Notes: a model not told the origin generated them from the letters alone. DNA of 32,913 nucleotides from Hymenopellis radicata (GCA_015501595.1 JADNRX010000564.1:1-32913); one strand, 5' to 3'; shown: positions 1 to 12,345, counted from the first letter of the stretch. A program made the numbers and translations.

Positions 1-295
1 TTGACGAATTCCAACAAGGTTCCTCGAGACGTCTTCCGACGTGCACCGTTACTACCTCATGGACTTTAGCTTATCTAACGCCTTATCACTTATGTATATC
101 TGGTCTTTGTTATCAATAAATGTGAACTTAAGTACACGAGGACCACGTATTAAGTACATTGACCAGTCCTTCAAGGAGCAAGGTAACATCCATTTTAGGA
201 CTTATGCCCCACGTTTCAAGTGGAGTTGCAGCAGGAGTTGCAACAGGAGTTGCTTGTCCGGCAACTCGATCGAGTTGCCGCGACTTTGCCACCTG

Positions 296-1857
296 TGTGA
301 TCAAATGCAGTACTTTTCAATCAGACACAATAGAGATCATGATCCACGTATCAGAGCTGCTAGCTGGGTTGCCTCTGGCAAACAGGGGCGCTTGCATTAC
401 GAGGCTTTTACCATCTTCACCAGCCACTCCAACGTGCTTATGCATCCTCTCATTTGGGAAGAGATAGTCCTTCAGGTGCTCAACCCTACATATCCCCCTT
501 CTCAGATCATTAATGAATGTTCATTGGCTCCATTCCTATATGCAGTCATCAGTCCACCACCCGCCACTAGTCCCAGTATGACATTGATGACGGGTACTCA
601 AGTCGTCTGGACTCGTTTTCAACTGGAAATCTGGGATACTCTTCTCACATGGCCCCTCTTGGCACACTATGATAGTGGCCCAGTCGAGTCTATCTCTTCG
701 TATCACAGAATATTGATAGCCACTGGGAAACTGGCCCTTTCTCATGTTCGGGACCACTATCACTTCAACAATTTGCCAATCTGTCGAGCTTCTTGCTTGC
801 ACTGTGAGGCTCATTGCAAATCCTGATGTGATGCCCAATGAGGCTCATTGGACAGTGAATTTGGACTTCTTGTGCAGTGTTATAACAGTGATTCAAGATG
901 GATATGTCACTTCATTATGGCCGGAAAAGAACAACTGGAAAGCCTGGGTATCGTGTCTATTCAACATTCAAGAATTTTACTATAGGTCGTCAAAGTTCCT
1001 CACTCCCATATTCCACTTTCCAAGGCTTGAATTCCTTCTCCAAACCTGGGCGGGTTTCTATGACTGCCTTCAATATGATTCTGACTTTAAAGATGGAGTC
1101 CCAATGTCAAACCTCTGGATGCCCATGGACATAATGGCCAATGTGTTGTCTCGTGGTCACAAGGCAGCATACAGAATCTTCAGGGACAAAGGGTGGATGG
1201 GGATCATCTTCACAGAATGGGTGATATGTGGCGTCACCTGGAGGCCAGTGGGTGATTTCCCGAATCGGGTTCTTGTGGGCTGTCTCGAGGGTCTTTATAC
1301 TCTGACACCAGACTCAAACCGTCGCAAATTCTGCGAATATCTTCACCAACCCCAACAACTTGTCCTTAGTTTCATGCTGATCGTTGCAGCAAGCGCCTCG
1401 GAGCCAGATTTTACTCTAGACGACTCCCGAGACCTTGTTGTACGCCTGGCCAAAATATGCCCAACTCATACGTCATGGAAAGACTGTGATACGGAACTGA
1501 AAGCCATCCTTGCATGGGCCCGAACACCGAATGCAGAGACATCTCTATTCCCGTGGCCACGCTCATTACAGAACCTCTCTGCCACAGCGGCATTCCGCAA
1601 ATATCCCTTGGTAGAGCGGACTGCACGCCGGTTTTCTTCCCGAAAGATGCGAGAAGAGCTGGAAATATGCTTGGAAACACTGCACACGATCTTGGAAAAC
1701 GCTGAACATGTAAGTCCATTACTCTTAGACACGAAATACTGACGAATCCCTCACGCAGGTCGAAGGAGTCTGGATCCCTGACCTTGAGACTCAGACAAGC
1801 ATTGCTGCAGCCTTACTGGCGGAATCCCAGATATCATCAACATCGGACGGAGATTGA
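296..1857 (+). pseudogene. DUF6535 family protein, copy 1 (5'-truncated, frameshifted)
   Basis: This is the C-terminal two thirds of a DUF6535-type membrane protein, recognised by co-linear similarity to the copies at 29315-32326 and 11933-12772/17333-19657. Similarity begins near position 300 (MQYFS...RDHDPRI). The N-terminal membrane domain is absent, and 1-295 does not match the other copies. The frame shifts once between about 776 and 790: the upstream frame ends at 826, and the frame that continues the family sequence (SVELLACTVRLIANPD) is +1. A canonical 49-nt intron at 1710-1758 (GTAAGT...CTGAC...CAG) joins AEH to a 32-residue last exon, 1759-1857, that begins VEGVWIPDLET. The same intron and last exon occur in both other copies, so the splice is well supported. 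The C-terminal region is mostly helical and of unknown function. Truncation plus frameshift argue for a pseudogene; a sequencing error could explain the shift but not the missing 5' part. Confidence 0.75.
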
Positions 1858-2146
1858 TGTGCGGTGTGCATAGTACGCGTTGCGGGACCGTCATTCCCAG
1901 GATCACAGACTCTAGGAATAATCTGCGGTCCAGCGAAACGTAATCATACCCACTCGCCGTATCCAGACGTTGAAATGTAGTAGCTAGTTCATTCGTGTCA
2001 TTCCTGTGAGACTGAGCACTGGGTGTTCGCTCTAAGCCCTCGCTCTGAGCAAGATCCTTCATCTTCCCTCCATCCGCAAGCCGTTTCTTGAAATGTGCTT
2101 CCTCGTCCCAGGTGCAAGGGCCTTTGCTGGCGAGAGGAACATGCAT
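1751..2146 (-). other. Conserved convergent open frame overlapping the DUF6535 3' end
   Basis: A 131-codon open frame runs opposite to DUF6535 copy 1, covering its whole last exon in antisense and extending about 290 bp beyond the DUF6535 stop. Readable stretches include TWDEEAHFKKRL and TNELATTFQRLDTASGYDY. Versions of the same frame lie in the equivalent place next to copy 2 (+, to 12039) and copy 3 (+, to 29424). In copy 3 it is broken upstream, but a 3-nt indel inside the overlap keeps both strands in frame. No family is recognised. Outside the overlap the frame is not explained by DUF6535 coding, so it may be a real convergent gene end or a relic of a neighbouring FunK1-like unit. It could also simply be duplicated non-coding DNA that happens to be open. 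Confidence 0.3.
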
Positions 2147-2285
2147 CTCCTCGAGCGCGAGGTTCGCTCAGGTAGGAACGAGGAGCAAAACTCACGAGTT
2201 TCGGGGTAGACGGCCCAGACCATATCATGACGATGGTAATATTATTGCGCCGAGGGGAGCGTGTCCAGGGTGCTGTGAGCGGATA
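1858..2285 (+). repeat. DUF6535 3'-flank repeat block
   Basis: The sequence after the DUF6535 stop is repeated next to the other two copies. The reverse complement appears at about 11740-11932 and 29071-29314, and its outer part at about 27059-27200. In the last case the block is interrupted by the insertion at 27201-29063. Copy 1 shows the uninterrupted arrangement around 2105-2125 and so serves as an empty-site reference. A longer minus-strand open frame (1998-2555) crosses this block, but I cannot assign it to a family. Confidence 0.75.
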
Positions 2286-2613
2286 CTTAACACCGAGACG
2301 GTATAAGTCTTTCTCTATGTCTTCGGCACAAGGGAGTCTGTGTAATACTGGGAGACAGGTGGGATGCCTTAGACTCGGAAATCCGGTCTCAGTGCCCGAC
2401 AACATAAGAAATGCCCATTGAAGGAGAGATGTTCTCGGTTTCTTCGCCTTCGCTGCTTCACGTCCCCTCATTCTCAGCACTCGCTTCGAACCTTTCCTCG
2501 TCAATCTCTGCACCAACCATCCTCTCCCTCGCGCAGCGATCCGCCTTGCCACCAAGCTAAGCCCCCATCAATCGATGACCATAGAAATGCCTGGCACATC
2601 TCGAGAGCTATCA

Positions 2614-2880
2614 TCAAGCGCTTCCTGGTGACCAATCCAGGCGAGTTCTTGCAGAAACCGAGAAGAAGGTTCTGGGTTGAAGGACGCGTCGTACTGGGAG
2701 CTTTTCCTCCATAGGTGACTGGCCTATAAGGACGGAGGGCTGGAGATCTGCCTTGAACAACGAACTCACGAAATTGGCATTAGCCATACCAGTCGCGTCG
2801 GTTATCACGCTCGTTTCGGACGAGAAGTATGGAAGGGCATGAAAACTATGTTTAAGGTTAGAATAAAAGTTGTACTATTT
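2614..2880 (-). repeat. Repeat block B (TNPGEFL/ETEKK block), partial copy
   Basis: This is the reverse complement of a block also found at about 11400-11735 and 22560-22910. On the plus strand it can be read as TNPGEFL, and in the sister copies as HPGEFLAETEKKVLGTGLD followed by DTSYWELF. This copy has lost about 30 bp between 2671 and 2677 relative to the others. The coding strand of the block is unclear because the opposite strand is also open (VITDAT...SLFK). It sits between the DUF6535 3' flank and FunK1 kinase remnants, the same order as at 11.2-12.0 kb. Confidence 0.65.
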
Positions 2881-3106
2881 GGTACGCAACGCGCGCACAC
2901 AGCATAGTGACTTAGGCCTCGCGTCCATCGTTAACTCGGACGAGTCTTGCTACGGTGCGAAGGAAAATGCGATGACATCGAAGGGATCTGCTGAGATGAT
3001 GGTAGGCGCGTCTATCCGCGAGGACTTGAGAATGCTTCAGGAATTGGTGCTCCTGTGTCCTGGTCACAACATCGCCTCCAGTTTTGCGAAACGTCGTGCT
3101 GAACCA

Positions 3107-4121
3107 CTAGGCGGTATATACAGTGGTCCGGATGGAGGGCTCGCGCCAATAATCCTTCAGAAAGAAGATACCTTCGGATGGCTTTTTGGACGAGACGTCA
3201 GAAGACTCAGGCGTTCTATTGGAGCTTGCATCGTCACATCCATCGGTTTCCTTGTCAGAACTGTCTTGCTCGCTTGGAGAATCTGCAGCAGGATTGTAAG
3301 CTAAACTGCGGCGAGTAGACCGACGGAAGGGAGATGTGCATCCCAATGGAATTTAGGAGCAGGAATAATGAATTTTCGTTTCATCCCTCGACGGTCATCA
3401 GGTAGAGTACCGGCCCGGGATGTCGGAACTCTGCTCTGGCATCACACCACAGCATGTCGGGGGGCATAGAGCAATTATCGTAGGACCACAAAGACGTACC
3501 GTTCTCCCAGGACGATGGGCGGTTACGTCGGAATCCAGAGATTCCAATCTATCACTCCTCGGTCTCCTGGCGCTATCATGATGTTTCCGACGCTGATATC
3601 CCGATGAAGGATATGCGCACGGTCGAATGCTTCCTGCGCAGCTAAGAAATGTGAATCAGACGAAAGTCCTGCCAACCGAATCGGAAATACATACCTTTCA
3701 TGGCGTCTGCGACACACCAAAGTTCTACAGTTTCCAAATGCCGTGAGATCTCTTAGGTATGTAAAGCCGCAACCATCGTCATAAATCCAGCCAAGAGTAT
3801 TCTGTTTGTTGCCCAAACCGTGCGTTCGGGAGATACATCGCTGTCATGCAGCACTTCCTATAGGCGTGTTGACATCAGTCAGCGCTGTTTGAGCATGATG
3901 GTGATGCAAAAGCAAAAAGCGACTCCTTTCAAGTCAAGACGCAACTGAAACGGTTCGCAGGTCTCGACGAGCGGGTAGTACCAATACGACCTGCAATGCA
4001 GAATATGAGAATTGCTATAGGAAGGAAACAGAAAACACGCACAGTTATGTCCACCCAATATTCCATTACACCAGTATACGAACCGTTTGCAGGCTGAGGG
4101 ACAGACAATCGACAGTGTCAT
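3107..4121 (-). pseudogene. FunK1-type fungal protein kinase remnant
   Basis: The catalytic loop of a fungal FunK1-family kinase is visible on the minus strand at about 3526-3620: EAFDRAHILHRDISVGNIMI, followed by GVIDWNLW (a DWD/DFG-like metal-binding motif with N in place of the second D). A 61-nt intron (about 3622-3682, GTATGT...GCAG) joins it to the upstream exon reading LETVELWCVADAMK. Further upstream, 3950-4121 contains YYPLVET, which resembles the FunK1 segment before the catalytic loop. Downstream, at 3107-3346, lies an acidic, serine-rich segment followed by FLKDYWREPS. That resembles a FunK1 N-lobe strand (VLKDYWR) but sits after the catalytic loop, so the gene is rearranged or made of two fragments. 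In-frame stops break the chain. Kinase identity rests on the HRD and DW motifs; the rest is inference. Confidence 0.55.
3780..3950 (-). repeat. Repeat block C (LHDSDVSPE block)
   Basis: The reverse complement of this stretch matches about 11262-11395 and 22335-22500 on the plus strand, readable as LHDSDVSPE followed by ATNRI. In the two sister copies block C is followed directly by block B. Here the two are separated by about 830 bp that include the FunK1 catalytic exon. Either the sister copies lost the kinase core or it was inserted here. Confidence 0.65.
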
Positions 4122-4456
4122 CGTGGTTGAGTTTATTCAACATGTACGTCGCAGAAAACGAGTCAATTATTGCGCGATGAACGTTGAAGGGAGGTCATGA
4201 ACCGGAATTGATGGATGAAGATGATTGACTGGAGGCGGTGAATGCTACACAAACAAAAGATGGATGGAAATTACACGGGGCGGCAATTGAAGAGATGACA
4301 GTACAACCACGGAGGACAGGCCTGTGAATTGATATAATACAAATGAATACTGTACAGACAGAGATCAGAATCGATTGCGTTTTCGTTGCGGCTTTACATT
4401 CTCCTGCGGGGCTCTAATGAAGCGGTCAGCGAGGAACACAAGAGTACAAGCCATCC

Positions 4457-5400
4457 CTACTTTCGATTCTTCCCCTTCCCCTCCGATGGCTCATAGTCAA
4501 CATCCATCCTGTCACTTCGTTCCAAGGCCTTGCGCGTGTTAATCATCATACTGCCCAAGCCGCTCTTCCCAGCACTGGAATTTGAGTCCTTCTCCTTGAC
4601 TTCTTTGAGCACTGCCTGCACGTGCTGTTCATGCCTCTCTGCCATCTTCTTATTGGTGGCGGCGGACTTGGACACGTCCGCGATCTTCTTGTCGAGGGTG
4701 GCGAGGACGGCAGAGGTGGTTGCGGCCCAGTCTTTGAGGGCAGCTAGGACGGACTCGATCTTGCCAGGCTCGAGGTCGCGGCCCATGGTATATTCTACTT
4801 CGAACTGGCCTTCCTTTTGGTCGAGCTTGCCGCGGAGCATGTCGAGGTAAATGGCGTCGATGATGAGGTCTTCGAGTTCGCGGACGGTGGGCATATCGAG
4901 GGCGCTAAGGAGTTCAGAGTAGGGTAGGATCTGTGCTGACGGGTCAGTAATGAGCCTGATGTGAGGTGGTGGCGGCATACGCGTTTCTCGGCAGCCATTG
5001 ATACGATGGAAAGGTGCTTCAACTTGATTGTTTGGGCATTGTTGAGCGGTGGTAATACATCCTTGTGTTCTGGAAGACAATCAGCTGGAATCCAAGGGCG
5101 GATTGGATGCGTACTGAGGTAGTCTTGGTACGTCTTGTACGAAAACAGTTGGAGTAATGAGAGGAACTTTTCGTGTGATTCGTTTTTACCAAGCTGGAGT
5201 CACTTATTAATTCAGTGAATAAAAGGCGTATATATGCACACCTCTTGGATGTTGGGCAGCTCGAGCAGTTCGGCAAAGACAAAGACGCCTGGCGCAGATG
5301 TGGCGTCTTGGATGAGCTTGGCCGCCGCTGCGCCCTTTGCAGACTTGCTCATTAGCAAGAATGGCTCTAGCTTTGCTGCAAAGTTTGATCCCAATTCCAT
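4457..5400 (-). CDS. CSN7: COP9 signalosome complex subunit 7 (CSN7, PCI-domain protein)
   Basis: This subunit belongs to the COP9 signalosome, the nuclear/cytosolic complex that removes NEDD8 from cullin-RING ubiquitin ligases. Four exons splice cleanly into 266 codons plus stop: 5242-5400, 5115-5193, 4981-5069 and 4457-4930. The introns are 48, 45 and 50 nt, all GT...AG on the minus strand. The N-terminus reads [20 protein letters not shown], then [20 protein letters not shown] and [11 protein letters not shown]. The PCI/winged-helix part contains [34 protein letters not shown] and [14 protein letters not shown]. These are strongly conserved CSN7 blocks in this order. A coiled, charged tail rich in lysine ends at the stop, 4457-4459. 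Length and exon phase agree with a complete, functional gene. The start at 5400 directly precedes the conserved N-terminal block. It is transcribed divergently from the helicase gene. Confidence 0.93.
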
Positions 5401-5565
5401 GGTCGTCGTGGTGGTGGTACAAAGGGAGAATTAGACCTAACCCTAGGTCAGGCACGTGATGTATGACTCCTGATCGGAGGCTTGGTCAGCACAGCATTTT
5501 CTTTGAGGCATCCGAGTTTTTCTTGATTGATTCTTTCTTTCCTACCACCACCACCCCACCAGAAT
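5401..5565. promoter_or_regulatory. Shared divergent promoter of CSN7 and the DED1-type helicase gene
   Basis: Only 165 bp separate the two start codons, so this stretch must hold both core promoters and 5' leaders. It contains a palindromic E-box, CACGTG, at 5453-5458. It also has an AGACCTAACCCTAGGTC near-palindrome at about 5433-5449, and a pyrimidine-rich tract with CCACCACCACC just before the helicase start. No TATA box is evident. The E-box assignment is a motif match only. Confidence 0.5.
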
Positions 5566-7602
<2,037 letters not shown>

Positions 7603-9141
7603 TTGCGCCACCTCTGCCACTTCATCTACACCGACGGCCGACGACTACCAAACTGCCTCTCTTCCCCTCTAGAAAACCATCATGAAACCCACAACGCCTT
7701 TTTATGCACTCTTATGCTCGACGAACGACACCAGACACCATGCGCTATCTCTACTTTGCATCATCACAAAAAAACCCGGACCCGTTCCCCCGTTCCCGTA
7801 TGTTCTACTCTCCCTAATTTCGACGGACACGCACGGTATATCGGTAGACAATCAGCCATCTTACAGGCTTATACCCCCGCATTTCAACTGATATACCCCA
7901 CATCGCAGACGGTTTTTTTTACCTTAGACTTGATAGAGTAGAGACTATTGAAGGGTGTTTGACCTGTACATGTATCGTTTGTCGTTTTCGCTTTTCCCTA
8001 GTACTTATCACTTAGTCTACTTATACTTATGATTTGATAGTCGTCGCTTTCACTAGCTGTTGTATGGTGTGGCGAATACATTGTATTAACTGGAACAAGA
8101 CGGCTTCGCTTTGCTCCGCCATGATTTACCAGCACCAGGAGCATTGTTTTTAGAGGGTACGCGTGGACAATCAAATTTAAAAGACATCATGAAGATACTG
8201 AAACCCAACGACACGGCCTACGACTAACTGCGCTGAGGGCGCGCGGACGTGTGATGCTCCTTCAGCCCACTCAGACGGAGCAAGGAACGAGGTGGTCTGC
8301 CCAGTCGGGAGAATGCAATCTCAGATATGTCGCATCGGCAGCGACGGGGACAACTTGCGGACTGCACCCAATATCGGACGACGTACATTCAAATTTTATG
8401 ATGTTCATTGCTAGTCAGACCGAGTACTTCGTTGAAGTAGTCTCATATGTACTGTCCTCCCAGCAAAACATCCATGTACTTGCCAGTGGGCGAAAGTCGA
8501 TGGATGCAGATGCAGACCTGACTGGAGCAGGCAGCTATGGACCGCGCCTGAAAGACGGCACACAACCGCGTTGAGGGATCAGAGAAGCGAATCGGAGGCG
8601 CAATTCGGGCGTCGGGAGTTGAAGTACTGTACCGTTGAACTTGAGAGCGCAGACGAGCCTGCGTTTCGCCAAACAGGAGACAACGAAATGGTGTAGCTTC
8701 CTTAAGTACTAGTAGGCCTGACAGGTATGAAAATGATGACATGAGAGTTCCCGAGCGCGCGTTGACCCATGATGCTCGTTGCAGCGCGCTCTAACATTAC
8801 AGAGAGGCCAACGAATGACTCTGCCCAATTGTGAGAAGAGAATCCTCTTCTGTCGGGTCCGAAACATCAACTCTCGAAATAGGTAAAATCAACGTGACTG
8901 GATTCAGGCAGCTTCGTACTGCGCGTGAAAGACGGCGCGTCGTGGACAGCACAGTTGCAGCGGTTTGGGGAGGACCCACGGGCCATTTTGAGCGGTGAAA
9001 GGAAGGATGTAGAGTTGGGGATTTCGGGCCGTCGATGAGGTAGGCAAACAGGAGACAACTAATCGGTGTTTTCCTTTTGGCGAGAAGTGACGTAGTTGTG
9101 AGACTGTCTTTTAGGGGGTAGCATCTCTGCCTCTCACCGTC
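7603..9141. other. Helicase 3' region and intergenic DNA without a gene
   Basis: The first 500 bp or so are AT-rich and pyrimidine-rich and probably hold the helicase 3' UTR and poly(A) site. No reading frame here looks coding. The second half contains the degenerate direct repeat listed separately, and the last part must carry the promoter of the F-box gene that starts at 9142. Confidence 0.5.
8518..9080. repeat. Degenerate direct repeat, units about 8518-8712 and 8894-9080
   Basis: Two roughly 190-bp units lie in the same orientation, 376-380 bp apart. They share TGACTGGA..CAGGCAGC, GCGTGAAAGACGGC/GCCTGAAAGACGGC and CAAACAGGAGACAAC in the same order and spacing, while the DNA between these words has diverged. 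The downstream unit ends about 60 bp before the F-box gene start, so the repeat may be a duplicated promoter segment. Confidence 0.5.
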
Positions 9142-11069
9142 ATGTCGGCATCTTTACTCGGAGTGCAGCAACCTATTACTGTGTCGGAAATCCTCTCAAG
9201 ATATAGGGCCACTACCCCCGCAGCGCCTCCGCGCCCTTCACCAGAACCCGAACTAGAGCCCTTTGCTCCGCACCTGATTTCGCGTCTCTCCGACGAATAC
9301 CTGGTCATGATATTCGAGCAGCTGCCATCGACCAGGGATCTGTATGCGGCGTGTCTGACGAGCAAGCGGTTCTACGCCTGCGGCATACGGGCGCTGTACC
9401 GCGCGATGCGCTTCAACAGCGGGGGAAGGTTTAACCAAAACATGCAGCGCTTTTGGCGCGACGGGCCGGGAAACAGTGCGCGTATGAAGTCGGCGCCCCA
9501 GGCGTTGTCGCTGCGCGGGATGTTCCACACGATGTCGGGGCCGTGGATGCTTACGGGTGGCGACTGGCACAACATGGCGCAAGGGGACGCGACGACCTTT
9601 CATGAGATCGTGGAGGACTCTCCTGCGAATACGTGCACGGCGATGTTCGTGCAGCTGCTGGAGTTTGTGTCTCTGCGGAGTCTGGTGTTCGAGGACTGCT
9701 TTTTTGCCGGATAAAGAGTCGCTTGCGCTTATCCTCCTCGGGATGCCGCGCCTGAGGAGCTTGACGATCCGGAATTGCAGGTTCATGGAGGAGCCGCTTC
9801 CGCAGAGTAATTCATACGGGGCATTCTCGCGATTGCCTCTTACGTCTCTGACGTTGGTCAAGAATAGTGTGAGCCGGCTTGTCATTGACAACGACGACGA
9901 CGCCACTCGGAGCGCGGCATGGGTCCAGGCGGGTTCGCCACTCCATTTCACTCTCGCGCCTGCCTTGAGCACCCTGGAACTCACATGGGATGACTCGCTC
10001 GCTGATGCGTACGCGTTGAAGACTAACTTGGGCACAGAGTCGCTCGGGATGTCGCCCCAGCTAACGCGTCTCACGCTGCATGTTCCGATGCACCGCTCCG
10101 ACACCAACGTCACGCACCTCGTCCGGTTTCTGCAGAACGAGTGCGCGTGTGTGCGGTCGCTGCAGGTCAAGGACTGGCATGGCGATTTTATCCGGGGCGT
10201 AAAGGTGCTTCCCGTGCTGGAGTCGTATTCTGGCCCGGGGTGTCTGGCGCGCAAGCTGGTGCACGATCGTTGCCGGGAGGTGCATTTGACGGGCGGGGAG
10301 CATTCGGTGTCGATGACGACGGAAATGCTGTCTGGGATCCCGCGCAGTGTTGCGATTTTGTCGTTTGTGGTTGTGCAGTGGGACATGGAGGTCCTATATG
10401 CTGTCACGCAGATGTTTGAGAATCTTGAGGAGCTAAAGATTCTCTGTCGACAAGGACATCCGGATGAGGTTAGTGTTGGTCTATTTTTTATTTCTCGTCC
10501 TAACTTGCCATAAGGACACATTCCTCATCATGCCCTGGCAGTTCTTCAGGTCGTATCCAAATTTGCGCGTGCTGCACATCTACGAGCTCGGCATTACTGT
10601 CAAAACGCGCGGTCTCAATGTGCGCTTCTTCAGCCCCACCACGCCTGGCGAGGAGGCCCGGAAGCAGCTCACGCCGACCCCACACACTATGCGCGGGCTG
10701 TGGAGCAAGGCGTGTCCTTCCCTTGTCGAGGCTCAGTGGGTGCACAACGAGGTCATGTCCCGAACCGGGGAGGACTGGACTGTGCTGCGCGAGGCGGCGC
10801 CCGAGGCCACCGAGCCGCGGGAACTCTGCGCCTCCTCCATCCAGGAAGGGGACGAAACGATCTCGGAATGGGGCGGTGCGGATGAGGCGTCGCTGGAGTA
10901 TGATAGCGACAGCGACGAGGGGCCTCATCAGCACCTTCATCACTTTGATGAGCTTTTTGGGTTTGCGGCGCACAATGCGTTTCTCGAGGCGTCGTATGAG
11001 GAATTTGAAGATGATGACTCGCTTTTTGATGATGATTCGTTGGTTCTGCCGCTGGCTGGCTCGGCTTGA
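9142..11069 (+). CDS. F-box protein with leucine-rich C-terminal region (one frameshift)
   Basis: Probably a substrate receptor for an SCF ubiquitin ligase. The first exon starts ATGTCGGCATC at 9142. Residues 45-90 form an F-box-like segment: LISRLSDEYLVMIFEQLPST, then CLTSKRFYACGIRALYRAM. The frame then breaks at a six-T run (9700-9705): the opening frame stops at 9714, while the +1 frame continues seamlessly with LPDKESLALILLGMPRLRSL and runs to 10468. A 73-nt intron (10469-10541, GTTAGT...CTAAC...CAG) leads to the last exon, 10542-11069. That exon carries a very acidic, Asp/Glu/Ser-rich tail ending near LVLPLAGSA. With one T fewer the product would be about 617 residues. Leucine-rich strands (LRSLTIRNC, LTSLTLV) are typical of basidiomycete F-box/LRR proteins. 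I cannot tell a sequencing error from a real inactivating mutation. Confidence 0.65.
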
Positions 11070-11249
11070 AATTTGTTGTTTATATTTTACTGACATATCT
11101 ACGCGCGTGATGTACTAGTATCTTCTTGTATAATAATAACATACAGAATGTCCAGATCCTAGGGACAAAAGTGTTCAAGCCTTCAATGACATCTGTAAGT
11201 GTAGCTGGTTCATGCTAATTGTTCCTTTTACTTCTGCCCACCACCGTGC
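11070..11249. other. F-box gene 3' region
   Basis: AT-rich sequence after the stop codon with TATAATAATAAC-like stretches suited to polyadenylation. No gene is seen. The shared repeat blocks begin shortly after. Confidence 0.4.
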
Positions 11250-11735
11250 TCGAATACCACCGGCTGGCGCCGCTGGTGTCAACACGCCTACAGGAAGCGT
11301 TGCATGACAGCGATGTATCTCCCGAACGCACGATTTGGACAACAAACGGAATACTCTTGGGCCTACTAACGCGAAACACCTAAGCTTAAGACGGATGCTG
11401 AGTTAACGAAGGACGCGAGGTGTCTGAGTAGGGTGAGTCAATGGTACAACTTTTATTCTAACCTTAAAAACACAGGTTTCATGCCTTTCTCGTCCGAACT
11501 TATGAGCGTGATAACCGACGCGACTAATGTCAATTCGTTGTTCAAGGCAGTTCTCCAGCCCTGATGATCTTAGTCTCCTCGTATAGAGGAAAACTTGGAA
11601 AAGCTCCCAGTACGACGTGTCCTTCAATTCTCGCACGAAGCTCTCGTCAAGGCCGGTTCCCAGAACCTTCTTCTCGGTTTCTGCAAGGAACTCGCCTGGA
11701 TGGGTCGCCGGGTTGGACAACAGCAATCTCATCGA
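11250..11735 (+). repeat. Repeat blocks C and B, copy next to DUF6535 copy 2
   Basis: Block C (about 11262-11395, LHDSDVSPE) is followed directly by block B (about 11400-11735). The minus strand of block B reads LLLSNPATHPGEFLAETEKK and KDTSYWELF. The same pair is at 22320-22910, and split versions are at 2614-2880 and 3780-3950. Relative to the region near 3-4 kb, the FunK1 catalytic segment is missing and a roughly 50-bp unrelated joint ending GAGTTAACGAAGGACGCGA remains. Confidence 0.7.
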
Positions 11736-11739
11736 CTAC

Positions 11740-12039
11740 TTAGAGCGAGGGCTTGGAGCTTGCTTGGAGCGAACACCCAGCGTCCAGTCTCACAGGAATG
11801 ACACGAATGAACTAGCTACTACATTTCAACGTCTGGATACGGCTAGTGGGTACGATTACGTTTTGCTGGACCACAGATTATTCCTAGAGTCTGTGATCCT
11901 GAGAATGAAGGTCTCCCGATGCATACTATACATCAATCTCCGTCCGATGTTGATGATATCTGGGATTCCTCCGGTAAGGCCGCAGCAATGCTCGTCCGAG
12001 TCTCAAGGTCAGGGATCAAGACTCCTTCGACCTGTGTGA
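11740..12039 (+). repeat. DUF6535 3'-flank block with convergent open frame, copy 2
   Basis: Equivalent of 1751-2146 in opposite orientation. The convergent frame again reads TNELATTFQRLDTASGYDY and ends at 12039, just inside the DUF6535 intron. Here it is fused in frame to block B sequence upstream (from 11617). The part of the flank equivalent to 2090-2610 of copy 1 is missing. Confidence 0.6.
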
Positions 12040-12345
12040 GGGATTCATCAGTATTTCGTGTCTAAGAGTAATGGACTTACATGTTCAGCTTTTTCCAAGA
12101 CCGTGTGCAGCGTTTCCAGGCCTATTTCCAGACATTCTGCCATCTTCCGAGAATAAAACTGGCGTGCAGTCCAGTCTACCAAGGGATATTTTCGGAATGC
12201 CGCTGTGGCAGAGAGGCTCTGTAACGAGAGTGGCCATGGAAATAGAGATATCTCTCGGTTTGGTGTTTGGGCCCATGCAAGGATGGCTTTCAGTTCCGTA
12301 TCACAGTCTCTCCATGACACATGAGTTGGGCATATTTTGGCCAGG

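Noticed and set aside
225..285. GTTGCA/CAGGAGTTGC repeats as a regulatory array or CRISPR-like repeat
   Set aside because: Only two or three imperfect units of 12-15 bp without spacers; a simple local duplication.
1..295. N-terminal part of DUF6535 copy 1
   Set aside because: The open frame continues upstream, but its sequence does not resemble copies 2 and 3. It also lacks membrane helices and the YVEEA signature, so homology is taken to start near 300.
3107..3346. Acidic Ser-rich frame with FLKDYWREPS as the N-lobe of the same intact kinase
   Set aside because: It lies downstream of the catalytic loop on the coding strand, so it cannot be the N-lobe of that chain. It was kept only as part of a rearranged remnant.
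9253..10521. 422-codon open frame opposite the F-box gene
   Set aside because: It crosses the plus-strand frameshift only because the antisense frame happens to lack stops. The composition (Arg/His/Ser-rich) is typical of a shadow frame, and the plus strand has the F-box, splice sites and acidic tail.
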